Shown here one piece after another: positions 38,244-47,091 of a stretch of DNA of 64,000 nucleotides; the first letter of the stretch is position 1; the number at the start of each line of letters is the position of its first letter. The notes beneath the pieces were generated by a model. It was not told the DNA's origin. It did no database searches and saw only the letters and a list, made by a program, of their open reading frames with translations. The position numbers were made by a program, and so were the translations under genes. The stretch comes from Pimelobacter simplex (lineage in GTDB: Bacteria; Actinomycetota; Actinomycetes; Propionibacteriales; Nocardioidaceae): positions 62,001 through 126,000 of the forward strand of contig JADCLI010000002.1 in the NCBI GenBank assembly GCA_016803235.1, read 5' to 3'.

Positions 38244-38314
38244 GCCCCAAGCCTCGTCGCCGCGGGGCGGCCGGGTCTGGCGGCAATCGGACGTCGCAGC
38301 CTGTGACCGGGGTC

Positions 38315-38331
38315 GCGTACCGTCGGTACGC
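38315..38331. promoter_or_regulatory. 17-bp palindrome between SDR and SRPBCC genes
   Basis: GCGTACCG-T-CGGTACGC is a perfect 8-1-8 inverted repeat in the 140-bp divergent gap. It has the size and symmetry of an operator for a dimeric repressor. Confidence 0.4.
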
Positions 38332-38383
38332 TACCTGCGGGTAGTTTGCCGGGAACCGCCCTGTTCCCACGGAAGGCAACGTC

Positions 38384-38866
38384 ATGGCCGACACGTACGA
38401 GAAGCTGCTCGAGGACTCGATCGAGATCTCCGCCCCCGCCGAGAAGGTCTGGTCGCTGGTCACCGACATCCCGGCGATGTCCAAGTGGAGCCCGCAGGTC
38501 GTGAAGTCGACCGTCAAGGGCGGCGTGGTCAAGCAGGGTGCGGTCTTCACCAACCTCAACAAGCAGGGCATCAAGCGCTGGCCGACCGGCGGCAAGGTCG
38601 TGCGCTTCCAGCCGCCGACCGCCACGACGCCCGGCGACTTCGCCTTCCGGATCCGCGAGAACCGGACCGTGTGGTCCTTCGAGCTGGCGCCGACCCCGGA
38701 CGGCGGCACCCGGCTGACCGAGCGCCGCGAGACCCCCGACGGCATCTCCGGGATCTCGATGGTGCTGACCAAGGTGGTGCTCGGCGGCCAGAAGCCGTTC
38801 ACCGACGAGCTGCGTCGCGGCATCCGGCAGACCCTCGAGCGGATCAAGGCCGAGGCCGAGGCCTGA
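38384..38866 (+). CDS. SRPBCC (START-like) family protein
   Basis: 160 residues, ATG at 38384 with GGAAGG upstream. The helix-grip fold is suggested by DSIEISAPAEKVWSLVTDIP near the N-terminus, a central GDFAFRIRENRTVWSFEL and a long C-terminal helix ending QTLERIKAEAEA. This is the polyketide-cyclase/START-like type that binds hydrophobic ligands. The ligand is unknown. It may share regulation with the divergent SDR gene through the palindrome at 38315. Confidence 0.87.
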   Translation: MADTYEKLLEDSIEISAPAEKVWSLVTDIPAMSKWSPQVVKSTVKGGVVKQGAVFTNLNKQGIKRWPTGGKVVRFQPPTATTPGDFAFRIRENRTVWSFELAPTPDGGTRLTERRETPDGISGISMVLTKVVLGGQKPFTDELRRGIRQTLERIKAEAEA

Positions 38867-38923
38867 GCCCACAGCCTGAGCCCCCACAGCCTGAGCCCCA
38901 AGCGTGTCTGGTCTCATAGGCGC

Positions 38924-39925
38924 GTGACCGAGGACCGCTCCAAGCCTCCGCGGCCCGAGGCGGTCCCCGCCGCGAGCCGTGCGACGACGCTCGCGACCCT
39001 CGCCGTCGTGCTCGTCGTCCTGGTCGGGGTCGCGATCGCCCTGCTGGTGCAGAGCGGCGACGAGCCGCCCCAGGGCGGGCCGAGCACGCCGGTCACCACG
39101 GTGCCGCCGCCGCCGTCCTCGGGCGCGACGCCCACCCGGACCGAGCCGCTGCCGCCGACCCCGCCGCCCCCGGTCCCGTCGACCGCGCCGCCCACCTGTC
39201 CGACCCCGGCGCCGGTGCAGCTGACGGTGCTGACCTTCAACATCCACTTCGGGGTCGGCCGGGGCGGCCTGGACCGGGTCGCCGAGGAGATCCGGACCTG
39301 GGAGCCCGACGTCGTCCTGCTCCAGGAGGTCGACAAGGGCCGCCCGGTCTCCGGCAACGTCGACCAGGCCGCGGCCCTGGGCCAGAGGACCGGTCTGAAC
39401 CACGTGTACGGCGCCAACTCCCGCAACACCGGCGCCGGACCCCGCGGCAACGCGATCCTGTCCCGCTTCCCGATCACGACCGCCACCAACACTCACCTGC
39501 CGATGGCCGGTGGCAGGGAGCTGCGGGGGCTGCTGCGCGCCCAGCTCGACGTCGGCGGCGTACCGATCAGCGTCTACGCCACCCACTTCGACCACCGCTC
39601 GCGCGAGGCCCGGAAGGTGGCCGCGAGGACGGCGGTCCAGCTCATGGCGGCCGACCCGCTGCCCAAGGTCTTCGGCGGCGACCTCAACACCGGCCCCGAC
39701 GGGCGCCCGGTCGCGATCCTCAGGCGTGCCGGCCTCGGCGACGCCTGGGCCGTCGGGAAGGGCGAGGGCGCCACCGTCCCCGCCCACCGCCCGGGCAGCC
39801 GGATCGACTTCATCCTCCACGACGGCTGGTTCACCCCGCTGCAGGCCGAGGTGCTCTTCTCCGAGGTCTCCGACCACCGCCCGGTGTGGACCCGGATGCA
39901 GCTCCAGCCGCCCCCCGCCTGCTGA
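38924..39925 (+). CDS. Membrane-anchored endonuclease/exonuclease/phosphatase-family protein
   Basis: 333 residues from GTG at 38924. An N-terminal span (about 24-46) is followed by a Pro/Thr linker of 45 residues and an extracytoplasmic EEP domain. The EEP motifs are LTFNIHFG, LLQEVD (metal ligand Glu), THFDHRS, GGDLNTG (Asp-Leu-Asn) and SDHRPVW (catalytic His). All catalytic elements are present. Substrates of this superfamily range from nucleic acids to phosphoinositides and sphingomyelin, and cannot be narrowed here. The gap before it carries a three-copy CCTGAGCCC repeat. Confidence 0.9.
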   Translation: MTEDRSKPPRPEAVPAASRATTLATLAVVLVVLVGVAIALLVQSGDEPPQGGPSTPVTTVPPPPSSGATPTRTEPLPPTPPPPVPSTAPPTCPTPAPVQLTVLTFNIHFGVGRGGLDRVAEEIRTWEPDVVLLQEVDKGRPVSGNVDQAAALGQRTGLNHVYGANSRNTGAGPRGNAILSRFPITTATNTHLPMAGGRELRGLLRAQLDVGGVPISVYATHFDHRSREARKVAARTAVQLMAADPLPKVFGGDLNTGPDGRPVAILRRAGLGDAWAVGKGEGATVPAHRPGSRIDFILHDGWFTPLQAEVLFSEVSDHRPVWTRMQLQPPPAC

Positions 39926-40007
39926 GAGGCCGCCCGCGGGTGAGTCTCGAGACCGGGTGAGGTGCTGCCGGAACTGAGAATGGACGGTTGGCGCAGCATG
40001 GCCCGGG

Positions 40008-40047
40008 GGTCTCGTGACGGTCGCTGCGCGACCTCCTCGACCTCCGG
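40008..40047. repeat. Palindromic intergenic repeat, copy 6
   Basis: GGTCTCGTGACGGTCGCTGC, then GCGACCTCCTCGACCTCCGG. Like copy 4 it contains GGTCGC-TGC-GCGACC. It lies beside the ino1 terminator in the 182-bp convergent gap. Confidence 0.7.
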
Positions 40048-40057
40048 AAAACGCAAC

Positions 40058-40085
40058 GGCCCGGCTCGCAGGTGCGAGCCGGGCC
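40058..40085 (-). terminator. ino1 terminator
   Basis: GGCCCGGCTCGCA (40058-40070) pairs with TGCGAGCCGGGCC (40073-40085). On the minus strand it is followed by GTTGCGTTTTCC. Confidence 0.82.
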
Positions 40086-40107
40086 GGAGCCGTGGAGCGG
40101 GTGAGCG

Positions 40108-41190
40108 TCAGACGCCCTTGATGAAGGCCTCGAGCTGGGCGCGACCCTCGGTGTCCTCGATCTGCACCGGCGGGCTCTTCATGAGGTACGCCGACGCGGG
40201 GATGATCGGGCCGCCGACGCCGCGGTCCTTGGCGATCTTGGCCGCACGGACGGCGTCGATGATGATGCCGGCCGAGTTCGGGGAGTCCCAGACCTCGAGC
40301 TTGTACTCGAGGTTGAGCGGGACGTCACCGAACGCGCGACCCTCGAGGCGCACGTAGGCCCACTTGCGGTCGTCGAGCCACGCGACGTAGTCGGACGGGC
40401 CGATGTGGACGTTCTTGTCGTCGATCTTGCCGGCCAGCGGGCCGTTCAGGTTCGACGTGACGGCCTGGGTCTTGGAGACCTTCTTGGACTCCAGGCGCTC
40501 GCGCTCGAGCATGTTCTTGAAGTCCATGTTGCCGCCGACGTTGAGCTGGTAGGTGCGGTCCAGCACGACGCCGCGGTCCTCGAACAGCTTCGCCATCACG
40601 CGGTGGGTGATGGTGGCGCCGACCTGCGACTTGATGTCGTCACCGACGATCGGGACGCCGGCGTCCTCGAACTTCTTGGCCCAGACCGGGTCGGAGGCGA
40701 TGAAGACGGGCAGGGCGTTGACGAAGGCCACGCCGGCGTCGATCGCGCACTGCGCGTAGAACTTGTCGGCCTCCTCGGAGCCCACCGGGAGGTAGGACAC
40801 GAGGACGTCGACCTGGGCGTCCTTGAGGACCTGGACGACGTCGACCGGCTCGGCCGCGGACTCCTCGATGGTCATCCGGTAGTACTTGCCGAGACCGTCC
40901 AGGGTCGGGCCGCGCTGGACCTCGACACCCAGGGTCGGGACGTCGGTGATCTTGATGGTGTTGTTCTCCGAGGCGTTGATGGCCTCGGACAGGTCCTTGC
41001 CGACCTTCTTGTCGTCGACGTCGAACGCGGCGACGAACTCGACGTCGCTGACGTGGTAGTCGCCGAACTGGACGTGCATGAGCCCCGGGACGGTGCTCGC
41101 GGCATCGGCGCCCCGGTAGTACTGCACGCCCTGGATGAGGGACGTGGCGCAGTTGCCCACGCCGGCGATCGCTACTCGAACCGAACCCAT
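40108..41190 (-). CDS. ino1: Inositol-3-phosphate synthase
   Basis: 360 residues from ATG at 41190 ([15 protein letters not shown]), with AAGGAAGG upstream. It converts glucose 6-phosphate to 1L-myo-inositol 1-phosphate using NAD+. Rossmann motif is GVGNCATSL; family segments include [40 protein letters not shown] and [18 protein letters not shown]. The product feeds phosphatidylinositol and mycothiol synthesis in actinobacteria. The neighbour upstream is the padR gene, as in mycobacteria. Confidence 0.97.
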   Translation of the reverse strand: MGSVRVAIAGVGNCATSLIQGVQYYRGADAASTVPGLMHVQFGDYHVSDVEFVAAFDVDDKKVGKDLSEAINASENNTIKITDVPTLGVEVQRGPTLDGLGKYYRMTIEESAAEPVDVVQVLKDAQVDVLVSYLPVGSEEADKFYAQCAIDAGVAFVNALPVFIASDPVWAKKFEDAGVPIVGDDIKSQVGATITHRVMAKLFEDRGVVLDRTYQLNVGGNMDFKNMLERERLESKKVSKTQAVTSNLNGPLAGKIDDKNVHIGPSDYVAWLDDRKWAYVRLEGRAFGDVPLNLEYKLEVWDSPNSAGIIIDAVRAAKIAKDRGVGGPIIPASAYLMKSPPVQIEDTEGRAQLEAFIKGV

Positions 41191-41263
41191 GGGGTTTCCT
41201 TCCTTGCTCTTCATGACATCTCGTGAATGACAGGTGCTGACCTGTTCCGTGGTGCGGTGCCGG

Positions 41264-41857
41264 TCAGGACGGCGTCGACGGTGCTGGCGACGTCGTGGTC
41301 TCCGGTCCGGGCGGTGCCTGCTGCCCGCTGCGCTCGGCGTTGATGAGCTCCGAGAGCCAGCGGACCTCCCGCTCGACCGACTCCACCCCGTGACGCTGCA
41401 GCTCGGCGGCGTACCGGTCGGCCTCGGCCTGCGTCATCGCCAGCTCGCGCTGGACGCGGTCGAGCCGCTCCTGGAGCCGGGAGCGGCGTCCTTCGAGGAC
41501 GCGCAGCCGGATCTCCATGTCGGTGGAGGAGAAGAACCGGAACCGGATGTCGAAGTTGTCGTCCTCCCAAGCGGTCGGACCCACCTCCGACATCAGGCGC
41601 GAGAACTCCTGGGTGCCCAGGTCGGTCACCTGGTAGACGATCCGCTGCCGGCGGGTCTGGGGACCCGAGGGCACGGTCTCCTCGATGAGGTTGCCGCGGA
41701 GCATCTTCTTCAGCGCGGGGTAGAGCGAGCCGTACGACAGCAACCGGCCCCATCCGAGCATCAGGTTGAGCCGCTTGCGCAGCTCGTAGCCGTGCATGGG
41801 TCCCTCGTGCAGCAGTCCGAGGACTGCGAGCTCGATGGTGTCCCCGCGCCGTGCCAT
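41264..41857 (-). CDS. PadR-family transcriptional regulator
   Basis: 197 residues from ATG at 41857. The winged helix is at 8-85 ([50 protein letters not shown]). A C-terminal coiled-coil dimerisation region is at about 115-175 ([18 protein letters not shown]). A Pro/Ser/Thr tail ends the protein. The gene lies 73 bp upstream of ino1 in the same direction, so it may share or control the ino1 transcript. A near-perfect 9-3-9 palindrome ends 3 bp before the start codon, pointing to autoregulation. Confidence 0.93.
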   Translation of the reverse strand: MARRGDTIELAVLGLLHEGPMHGYELRKRLNLMLGWGRLLSYGSLYPALKKMLRGNLIEETVPSGPQTRRQRIVYQVTDLGTQEFSRLMSEVGPTAWEDDNFDIRFRFFSSTDMEIRLRVLEGRRSRLQERLDRVQRELAMTQAEADRYAAELQRHGVESVEREVRWLSELINAERSGQQAPPGPETTTSPAPSTPS

Positions 41858-41859
41858 GC

Positions 41860-41880
41860 GATCTATCGTAGCGATATATC
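41860..41880. promoter_or_regulatory. PadR operator candidate
   Basis: GATCTATCG-TAG-CGATATATC: two 9-bp half sites with one mismatch around a 3-bp centre, with TATCG/CGATA exact. It overlaps the region just upstream of padR and lies 103 bp from the rightward gene at 41984. Confidence 0.6.
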
Positions 41881-41983
41881 CGCGGGACGTGAACTCTCGA
41901 TGGATCAGGAGTGTCGGGACGGGGTCCCGGTGAAACTGGCACGACGGCGGCAACCGATTCCGCCCCCGCTCCGTAGGAGGAGC

Positions 41984-42850
41984 ATGAGCACGGACCTGTG
42001 GGACGAGGTGGCGGCGGCGCTCGAGGCCGGGTACGACGACGAGCCGGACCCGCGCCCGGCCGGGGGCTACGTCGCGCGCGGCCGGCGGCGGCTGCGCACC
42101 CGGCGGCTGGGGGCGGCCGCGGGCGGCGCGGCGGTACTGGCCGCGGTGGTGGTCGTCGCGCTGCTCCCGCAGGGCGGTGCGTCGCGGAGCACCCCGGACC
42201 CGACGCCGGTCGTCGAGGCCCCGGCCCCGACGCCCAGCGTGACGGCGACGGTCGCGCCGCCCGCGAAGCCGTCCGACGTGCTCGTCCCCGGCCAGCACGC
42301 CGGCTACGACGGCAACGGCAACGTCGTGCTGCGCCGCGGGTGGCGGATCGTGCGCGAGGTGCCGAACCCGCTGCACCGGGTCGCGCCCGAGGCCTCGGCC
42401 GGGCTCGTCGTGACCGACGGCGAGGAGACCTACTGGTACCTGCTCGACCACGACGAGGTCGGCGGCAGCACCACGTGGGACCCCGCGAGCAAGGCCTATG
42501 CCCGCTTCGAGGAGTGGCTCGCGGTGATGACGGACCTCCAACGCGGCACCGAGCCGGCGGCGTACGTCGCCTTCGCGGGCGACGGCACCGTCCTCGAGCC
42601 CGGCGTCGGCGTGCGGATCCTGCGGCAGTGGGCCGACCCGGACGTCCCCGGCTTCGCGGCCCCCGGCGAGGACAGTGCGGCGGCGAAGGTGGAGGTCGAC
42701 GGCCGCACCTACTTCGTCCTGGCCCGGCGCTCCCCCGGCGGCCCGACGGACACCCTGCCCGTCGACGCCTCGCTGCTGCCCGCCCCCACCTACGACGCGT
42801 TCCTCGACCATGCCCGCGAGGCGTACGCGTCCGGGGAGGGCCTGCGGTGA
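41984..42850 (+). CDS. Single-span membrane protein paired with a SigE-type sigma factor
   Basis: 288 residues from ATG at 41984, preceded by TAGGAGG. The N-terminal cytoplasmic part (STDLWDEVAAALEAGYDDEPD) ends in an Arg-rich patch (RRRLRTRRLG). One span lies near 44-60. A Pro/Thr linker and an extracytoplasmic beta-rich domain with paired Trp residues follow (EETYWYLLDHDEVGG, TTWDPASKAYARFEEW). No known domain is recognised. The stop overlaps the sigma-factor start (GTGA), and topology resembles an anti-sigma factor, so that role is proposed by context only. Confidence 0.7.
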   Translation: MSTDLWDEVAAALEAGYDDEPDPRPAGGYVARGRRRLRTRRLGAAAGGAAVLAAVVVVALLPQGGASRSTPDPTPVVEAPAPTPSVTATVAPPAKPSDVLVPGQHAGYDGNGNVVLRRGWRIVREVPNPLHRVAPEASAGLVVTDGEETYWYLLDHDEVGGSTTWDPASKAYARFEEWLAVMTDLQRGTEPAAYVAFAGDGTVLEPGVGVRILRQWADPDVPGFAAPGEDSAAAKVEVDGRTYFVLARRSPGGPTDTLPVDASLLPAPTYDAFLDHAREAYASGEGLR

Positions 42851-43350
42851 GCGCCCGGGAGGACAGGGACGCCGCGTTCACGGCGTTCGTCGAGGCCCAC
42901 CAGGTCCGGCTGCGCCGGATCGCGTACGCCGTGTGCGGCGGCGAGTGGGACCGGGCCGAGGACGTGCTGCAGACCGCCCTGGCCAAGCTGTACGTCAGCT
43001 GGCCGCGACTGCACGCCGCCGGGACCGAGCTGGCCTACGTGCGCCGGATCATCGTCAACGCCGACCTCGACGAGCGGCGCCGGCCGTGGCGCCGGGAGCG
43101 GCCCGGCCTGGCCGGCCACGACCCGGCCGCCCGACCCGGCCTGGGGGTCGCCGAGCGGACCGACCTGCTGGCGGCGGTGCGGGCCCTGCCGCCGATGCAG
43201 CGCCGCGTCGTGGTGCTGCGGCACTGGCTCGGGTTGTCGGTCGCGGAGACCGCTGCCGAGCTCCGGATCGCGGAGGGCACGGTGAAGAGCCAGTCGTCCC
43301 GGGCCCTGGCGACGTTGCGCGAGCAGGTGTCCGGGAATCGGGTCGGCTGA
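42847..43350 (+). CDS. SigE-family ECF sigma factor
   Basis: 167 residues from GTG at 42847. Region 2 reads FTAFVEAHQVRLRRIAYAV and GEWDRAEDVLQTALAKLYVSW. Region 4 reads RALPPMQRRVVVLRHWLGLS and RIAEGTVKSQSSRALATLRE. The short form with 'AEDVLQTALAKLY' is the actinobacterial SigE family (ECF41/SigE70-like annotation group). The membrane-protein gene upstream is translationally coupled. The target regulon is unknown; the PBP gene begins 24 bp downstream. Confidence 0.92.
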   Translation: MSAREDRDAAFTAFVEAHQVRLRRIAYAVCGGEWDRAEDVLQTALAKLYVSWPRLHAAGTELAYVRRIIVNADLDERRRPWRRERPGLAGHDPAARPGLGVAERTDLLAAVRALPPMQRRVVVLRHWLGLSVAETAAELRIAEGTVKSQSSRALATLREQVSGNRVG

Positions 43351-43361
43351 CACCCGCGCCG

Positions 43362-43367
43362 TACCCT
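43362..43367 (+). promoter_or_regulatory. Candidate -10 box for a leaderless PBP gene
   Basis: TACCCT ends exactly 7 nt before the GTG at 43375. No Shine-Dalgarno sequence. Confidence 0.4.
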
Positions 43368-43374
43368 GTCCTGC

Positions 43375-45627
43375 GTGGTTCAGGGAAAACGGAAGTCCGG
43401 AGCGCCGACCAAGCGGTCGAAGTCGCGCACGAAGGACCGCGCACCGCTGACCTGGAAGCAGCGGCTGAAGCGGTACACGATCTGGGGCCTCATCGCCTGC
43501 GTGGTGATGTCCCTGCTGGGTGCTGCGGGGTTCTTCGTCGCCTACCGGTCGATCGACATCCCCGACCCCAACGCCGACTTCCTCACCGAGACCACCCAGG
43601 TCCTCTACTCCGACGGCAAGGGCCAGCTCGGCCAGTTCGCGGTGCAGAAGCGTGACTCGATCGACTACGACGAGATGCCGCAGTACGTGAAGGACGCGGT
43701 GGTCGCCGCCGAGAACCAGACGTTCTGGACCGACAACGGCCTCGACCCCAAGGGCATCCTGCGCGCGGCGTTCAGCAACGCCCAGGGCAACTCGACCCAG
43801 GGCGCGTCGACGATCACCCAGCAGTACGTCAAGATCCTGTACCTCACCCAGGAGCGCACCTGGAAGCGGAAGTTCAAGGAAGCGATCCTCTCGCTCAAGG
43901 TGAGGAACCAGCTGAGCAAGCAGGACGTGCTCGAGGGCTACCTCAACACCATCTACTTCGGCCGCGGCGCGTACGGCATCCAGGCCGCGGCGCAGGCGTG
44001 GTTCGCCAAGGACGCCGCCGACCTCAACCTCAAGCAGTCCGCCGCCCTGGCCGCGATCCTCAACAACCCCAACAGCCTCGACCCCGAGGACGGCGAGGAC
44101 ACCGCGCAGCGCCTGCTCGGTCGCTACCAGTACGTCCTCGACTCGATGGCCAAGATGGGCACCGCACCGGCCGGTGAGGTCTCCCAGGCCCGCGAGGCCC
44201 TGCCGAAGTTCCCGAAGATCAAGCAGAGCGAGCAGTACGGCGGCCAGCGCGGCCACGCGCTGACCATGGTCCGCAACGAGCTGGTCCGGCTCGGCTTCAG
44301 CGAGCAGGAGATCAACGGCGGCGGCCTCCAGGTCACCACGACCTTCACGAAGAAGGCCATGGCCGCGGCCGCCGAGGGCGTCGCCGAGCAGCGGCCCGAG
44401 GGCTTCGGCACCAAGCAGCTCCACGTCGCGGTCGCCTCGGTCGAGCCGGGCACCGGTGCGGTGCGTGGCTTCTACGGCGGCCAGGACTACCTGGAGTCGC
44501 AGATCAACTGGGCGGTCGCCGGTGGTCAGGCCGGGTCGACGTTCAAGCCGTTCGCGCTCGCCTCGGCGATCGAGTCCGGCTTCGAGCTCAAGGACACCTT
44601 CGACGGCAACTCGCCCTACGAGCTGCCCGGCGGTGGCCGCCCGATCGAGAACCAGGGCGACAGCAGCTACGGCCGGGTCAACCTGATCAAGGCCACCGAG
44701 GACTCGATCAACACCGCCTACATCGACATGACGCTGGCGATGCCCGACGGGCCGAGCCAGATCATCGCGACCGCCAACGCGATGGGCATCCCGCCGGCCG
44801 AGCCCGCCACGCCGCCGTACGGCATCCCCACCTCCAGCCCCGGGCTGCAGCCCAACACCGGCGTCTCGCTGGGCTCGCAGACGGTGAGCCCGATCAACAT
44901 GGCCAACGGCTACGCGACCATCGCCAACCGCGGTGTCGCGGCCGACGCCTACATCATCGAGAAGGTCGTCGACCGCGACGGCGTCGTGCGCTTCACCCAC
45001 GAGGACGCGACCCGCGAGGCGCTCAGCGAGGGCATCGCCGACGACGTCGGCTACGCCCTGCAGCAGGTCGTCCGCTCCGGGTCGGGCACCGCGGCGCTGG
45101 GCCTGGACCGCCCGGCCGGCGGCAAGACCGGTACGGCGACCAACGGCCTCGGCGAGGTGTCCTCGGCCTGGTTCGTGGGCTACACCCCGCAGCTGGCGAC
45201 GGCCGTGATGTACGTGCGCGGCAAGGGCAACGAGCAGCTCAAGGACTGGCTGCCGTCGTACTTCGGTGGCGCCTATCCCGCCGAGACCTGGACCGCGGTG
45301 ATGACCCGCGCGCTCGAGGGCGAGGACGTCGAGGAGCTGCCGGGCGCGGCGTACGTCAAGGGAGAGGCGCCGAGCGACGGGCACGAGTACGTGCCGCCCC
45401 CGCCGCCGCCGCCGAAGAAGCCCAAGAAGCCCAAGGAGACGAAGAAGCCGGAGGACCCGCCGACCGAGCTGCCGCCGCCTCCGCCGCCGACCACGGAGCA
45501 GCCGACCTTCCCGACCGCGCCGCCGACGAATCCGACGACGCCGACGACGCCGACCGGGCCGGTCTTCACCCCGCCCGGCCAGCAGCCGCGGGTGCGCCAC
45601 GGTCGCCGGCGTCCCCGGACCCGCTGA
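43375..45627 (+). CDS. Class A penicillin-binding protein (PonA-like glycosyltransferase/transpeptidase)
   Basis: 750 residues. A basic cytoplasmic N-terminus is followed by one span at about 35-56. The GT51 glycosyltransferase domain has the catalytic Glu in AAENQTFW (E113), GASTITQQYVK and RKFKEAILSLKVR. The transpeptidase domain has STFK at 388-391, SIN at 444-446 and KTG at 584-586, all intact. The C-terminal 85 residues are Pro/Lys/Thr-rich. It polymerises and crosslinks peptidoglycan. The ino1-padR-PBP-GT87 order parallels Rv0046c-Rv0051, where the PBP is PonA1. Confidence 0.96.
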   Translation: MVQGKRKSGAPTKRSKSRTKDRAPLTWKQRLKRYTIWGLIACVVMSLLGAAGFFVAYRSIDIPDPNADFLTETTQVLYSDGKGQLGQFAVQKRDSIDYDEMPQYVKDAVVAAENQTFWTDNGLDPKGILRAAFSNAQGNSTQGASTITQQYVKILYLTQERTWKRKFKEAILSLKVRNQLSKQDVLEGYLNTIYFGRGAYGIQAAAQAWFAKDAADLNLKQSAALAAILNNPNSLDPEDGEDTAQRLLGRYQYVLDSMAKMGTAPAGEVSQAREALPKFPKIKQSEQYGGQRGHALTMVRNELVRLGFSEQEINGGGLQVTTTFTKKAMAAAAEGVAEQRPEGFGTKQLHVAVASVEPGTGAVRGFYGGQDYLESQINWAVAGGQAGSTFKPFALASAIESGFELKDTFDGNSPYELPGGGRPIENQGDSSYGRVNLIKATEDSINTAYIDMTLAMPDGPSQIIATANAMGIPPAEPATPPYGIPTSSPGLQPNTGVSLGSQTVSPINMANGYATIANRGVAADAYIIEKVVDRDGVVRFTHEDATREALSEGIADDVGYALQQVVRSGSGTAALGLDRPAGGKTGTATNGLGEVSSAWFVGYTPQLATAVMYVRGKGNEQLKDWLPSYFGGAYPAETWTAVMTRALEGEDVEELPGAAYVKGEAPSDGHEYVPPPPPPPKKPKKPKETKKPEDPPTELPPPPPPTTEQPTFPTAPPTNPTTPTTPTGPVFTPPGQQPRVRHGRRRPRTR

Positions 45628-45630
45628 GCG

Positions 45631-47091
45631 GTGACCCACGTCTACCCCACCCGGGACGACAGCGTCGTCACGGCGCTGAGCGAGGTCGTCGGCGGCCCGA
45701 TGGGCGACCGCGCGCGGCCGCACCGGTGGTGGACGCCGGCGCGGGTCCTGCTGCTGCTCACCGCGGTGGTGTTGGCGGCGGGCCTGGTGCAGAAGGCGCC
45801 GTGCTCGCTCGCGGAGGGGCGCGACCAGAACTGGGTCTACTCGCACATGTGCTACACCGACCTCAAGCCGCTGTACGTGCCGCGGGGCATGGTCGAGCAC
45901 GCCTGGCCGTACTCCGACGACGCGCAGACCCGGTCGCGCTACGAGGTCATGGAGTACCCGGTCGGGATCTCCTACTGGGCCTGGGGCGCGGCGTGGGTCA
46001 CGCACTGGCTCAACGGCTCTCCCGACGTCGGGGAGCGCTCCCGGACACCCGTCTCCGACCTGTACGGCGAGAAGGAGGTCGACGACGAGACCCAGCTCTT
46101 CCTGCTGGTCAACGCCGTCGGGTTCGCCGCGCTCGCGCTGCTGGCGACCTGGCTGCTGGCGCGGACGCACCGGTCCCGGCCGTGGGACGCGGCGGCGTTC
46201 GTCCTGTCCCCCGCGCTGCTGCTGACCGGTCTGATCAACTGGGACCTGCTGGCGGTGGCCCTGGTGGCCGGCGCGCTGTGGGCCTGGTCGCGGGACCGCC
46301 CGGTGCTCACCGGGGTGCTGATCGGTCTCGGCACCGCCGCCAAGCTGTACCCGCTGTTCCTGCTCGGCGGGCTGCTGGTGATCTGCCTGCGCCAGCGCCG
46401 GTTCGGCCGGTTCGCGGTGGTCACGCTGTGGGCGGTGGTCGCCTGGGCGGTCACGAACGCGCCGGCGTACCTCACCGGCCCGGACCAGTGGAGGCACTTC
46501 TGGTCCTTCAACGCCGACCGGGGTCCTGACCTCGGCTCGCTGTGGCTGCTGGTCGACCAGGCCGGCGACCTCGGCATCACCGCGCACACCGTCAACGTGT
46601 GGTCGTGGGGCCTGTTCGGCGCCTGGTGCGTCGGGGTGTTCGTCATCGGGATGACCGCCGGGCGCCGGGGGACGGTGGCGATGGTGCCCCGGCTCGCGCA
46701 GCTCGGCTACCTGGTCGTGGTCGGCTTCCTGCTGGTCAACAAGGTCTACTCGCCGCAGTACGTCCTGTGGCTGCTGCCCCTCGCCGTCCTGGCCCGGCCG
46801 CGCTGGCGCGACCAGGTCGTCTGGCAGGCCAGCGAGGTCTTCTACTTCTGCACGGTGTGGTGGTACCTCGGCGGCTACCTGGCCCCGACCGGCGGTGGCG
46901 ACGCCGGCTTCTACTGGGTCGGCATCGTGGTCCGGGTGCTCGGCGAGCTCTACCTCGCGGCGCTGGTCGTGCGGGACCTGTACCGGCCTGCGCACGACCC
47001 GGTCGCGCTCGAGCGGGTCCAGCCGGGGACACCGTCGGGGGCTGCGGCTCAGTCGGAGACGACCACCCGGTCGAACGCGGTGGCGGTGTAG
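45631..47091 (+). CDS. GT87-family (DUF2029) integral membrane glycosyltransferase
   Basis: 486 residues from GTG at 45631, 3 bp after the PBP stop. About nine to ten spans are visible. GT87 features include an Asp/Glu-bearing first loop (WPYSDDAQTRSRYEVMEYPVG), the hydrophobic GLINWDLLAVALV and LLVNKVYSPQYVLWLLP. GT87 enzymes use polyprenyl-phosphate sugars (mannose or arabinose) to extend envelope glycans. The exact product is unknown. The last 43 bp overlap the convergent racemase-like gene. Confidence 0.88.
   Translation: MTHVYPTRDDSVVTALSEVVGGPMGDRARPHRWWTPARVLLLLTAVVLAAGLVQKAPCSLAEGRDQNWVYSHMCYTDLKPLYVPRGMVEHAWPYSDDAQTRSRYEVMEYPVGISYWAWGAAWVTHWLNGSPDVGERSRTPVSDLYGEKEVDDETQLFLLVNAVGFAALALLATWLLARTHRSRPWDAAAFVLSPALLLTGLINWDLLAVALVAGALWAWSRDRPVLTGVLIGLGTAAKLYPLFLLGGLLVICLRQRRFGRFAVVTLWAVVAWAVTNAPAYLTGPDQWRHFWSFNADRGPDLGSLWLLVDQAGDLGITAHTVNVWSWGLFGAWCVGVFVIGMTAGRRGTVAMVPRLAQLGYLVVVGFLLVNKVYSPQYVLWLLPLAVLARPRWRDQVVWQASEVFYFCTVWWYLGGYLAPTGGGDAGFYWVGIVVRVLGELYLAALVVRDLYRPAHDPVALERVQPGTPSGAAAQSETTTRSNAVAV

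Noticed and set aside
42790..46995. 1401-codon minus-strand open frame opposite the PBP and GT87 genes
   Set aside because: Shadow of two well-supported genes with no recognisable domain.
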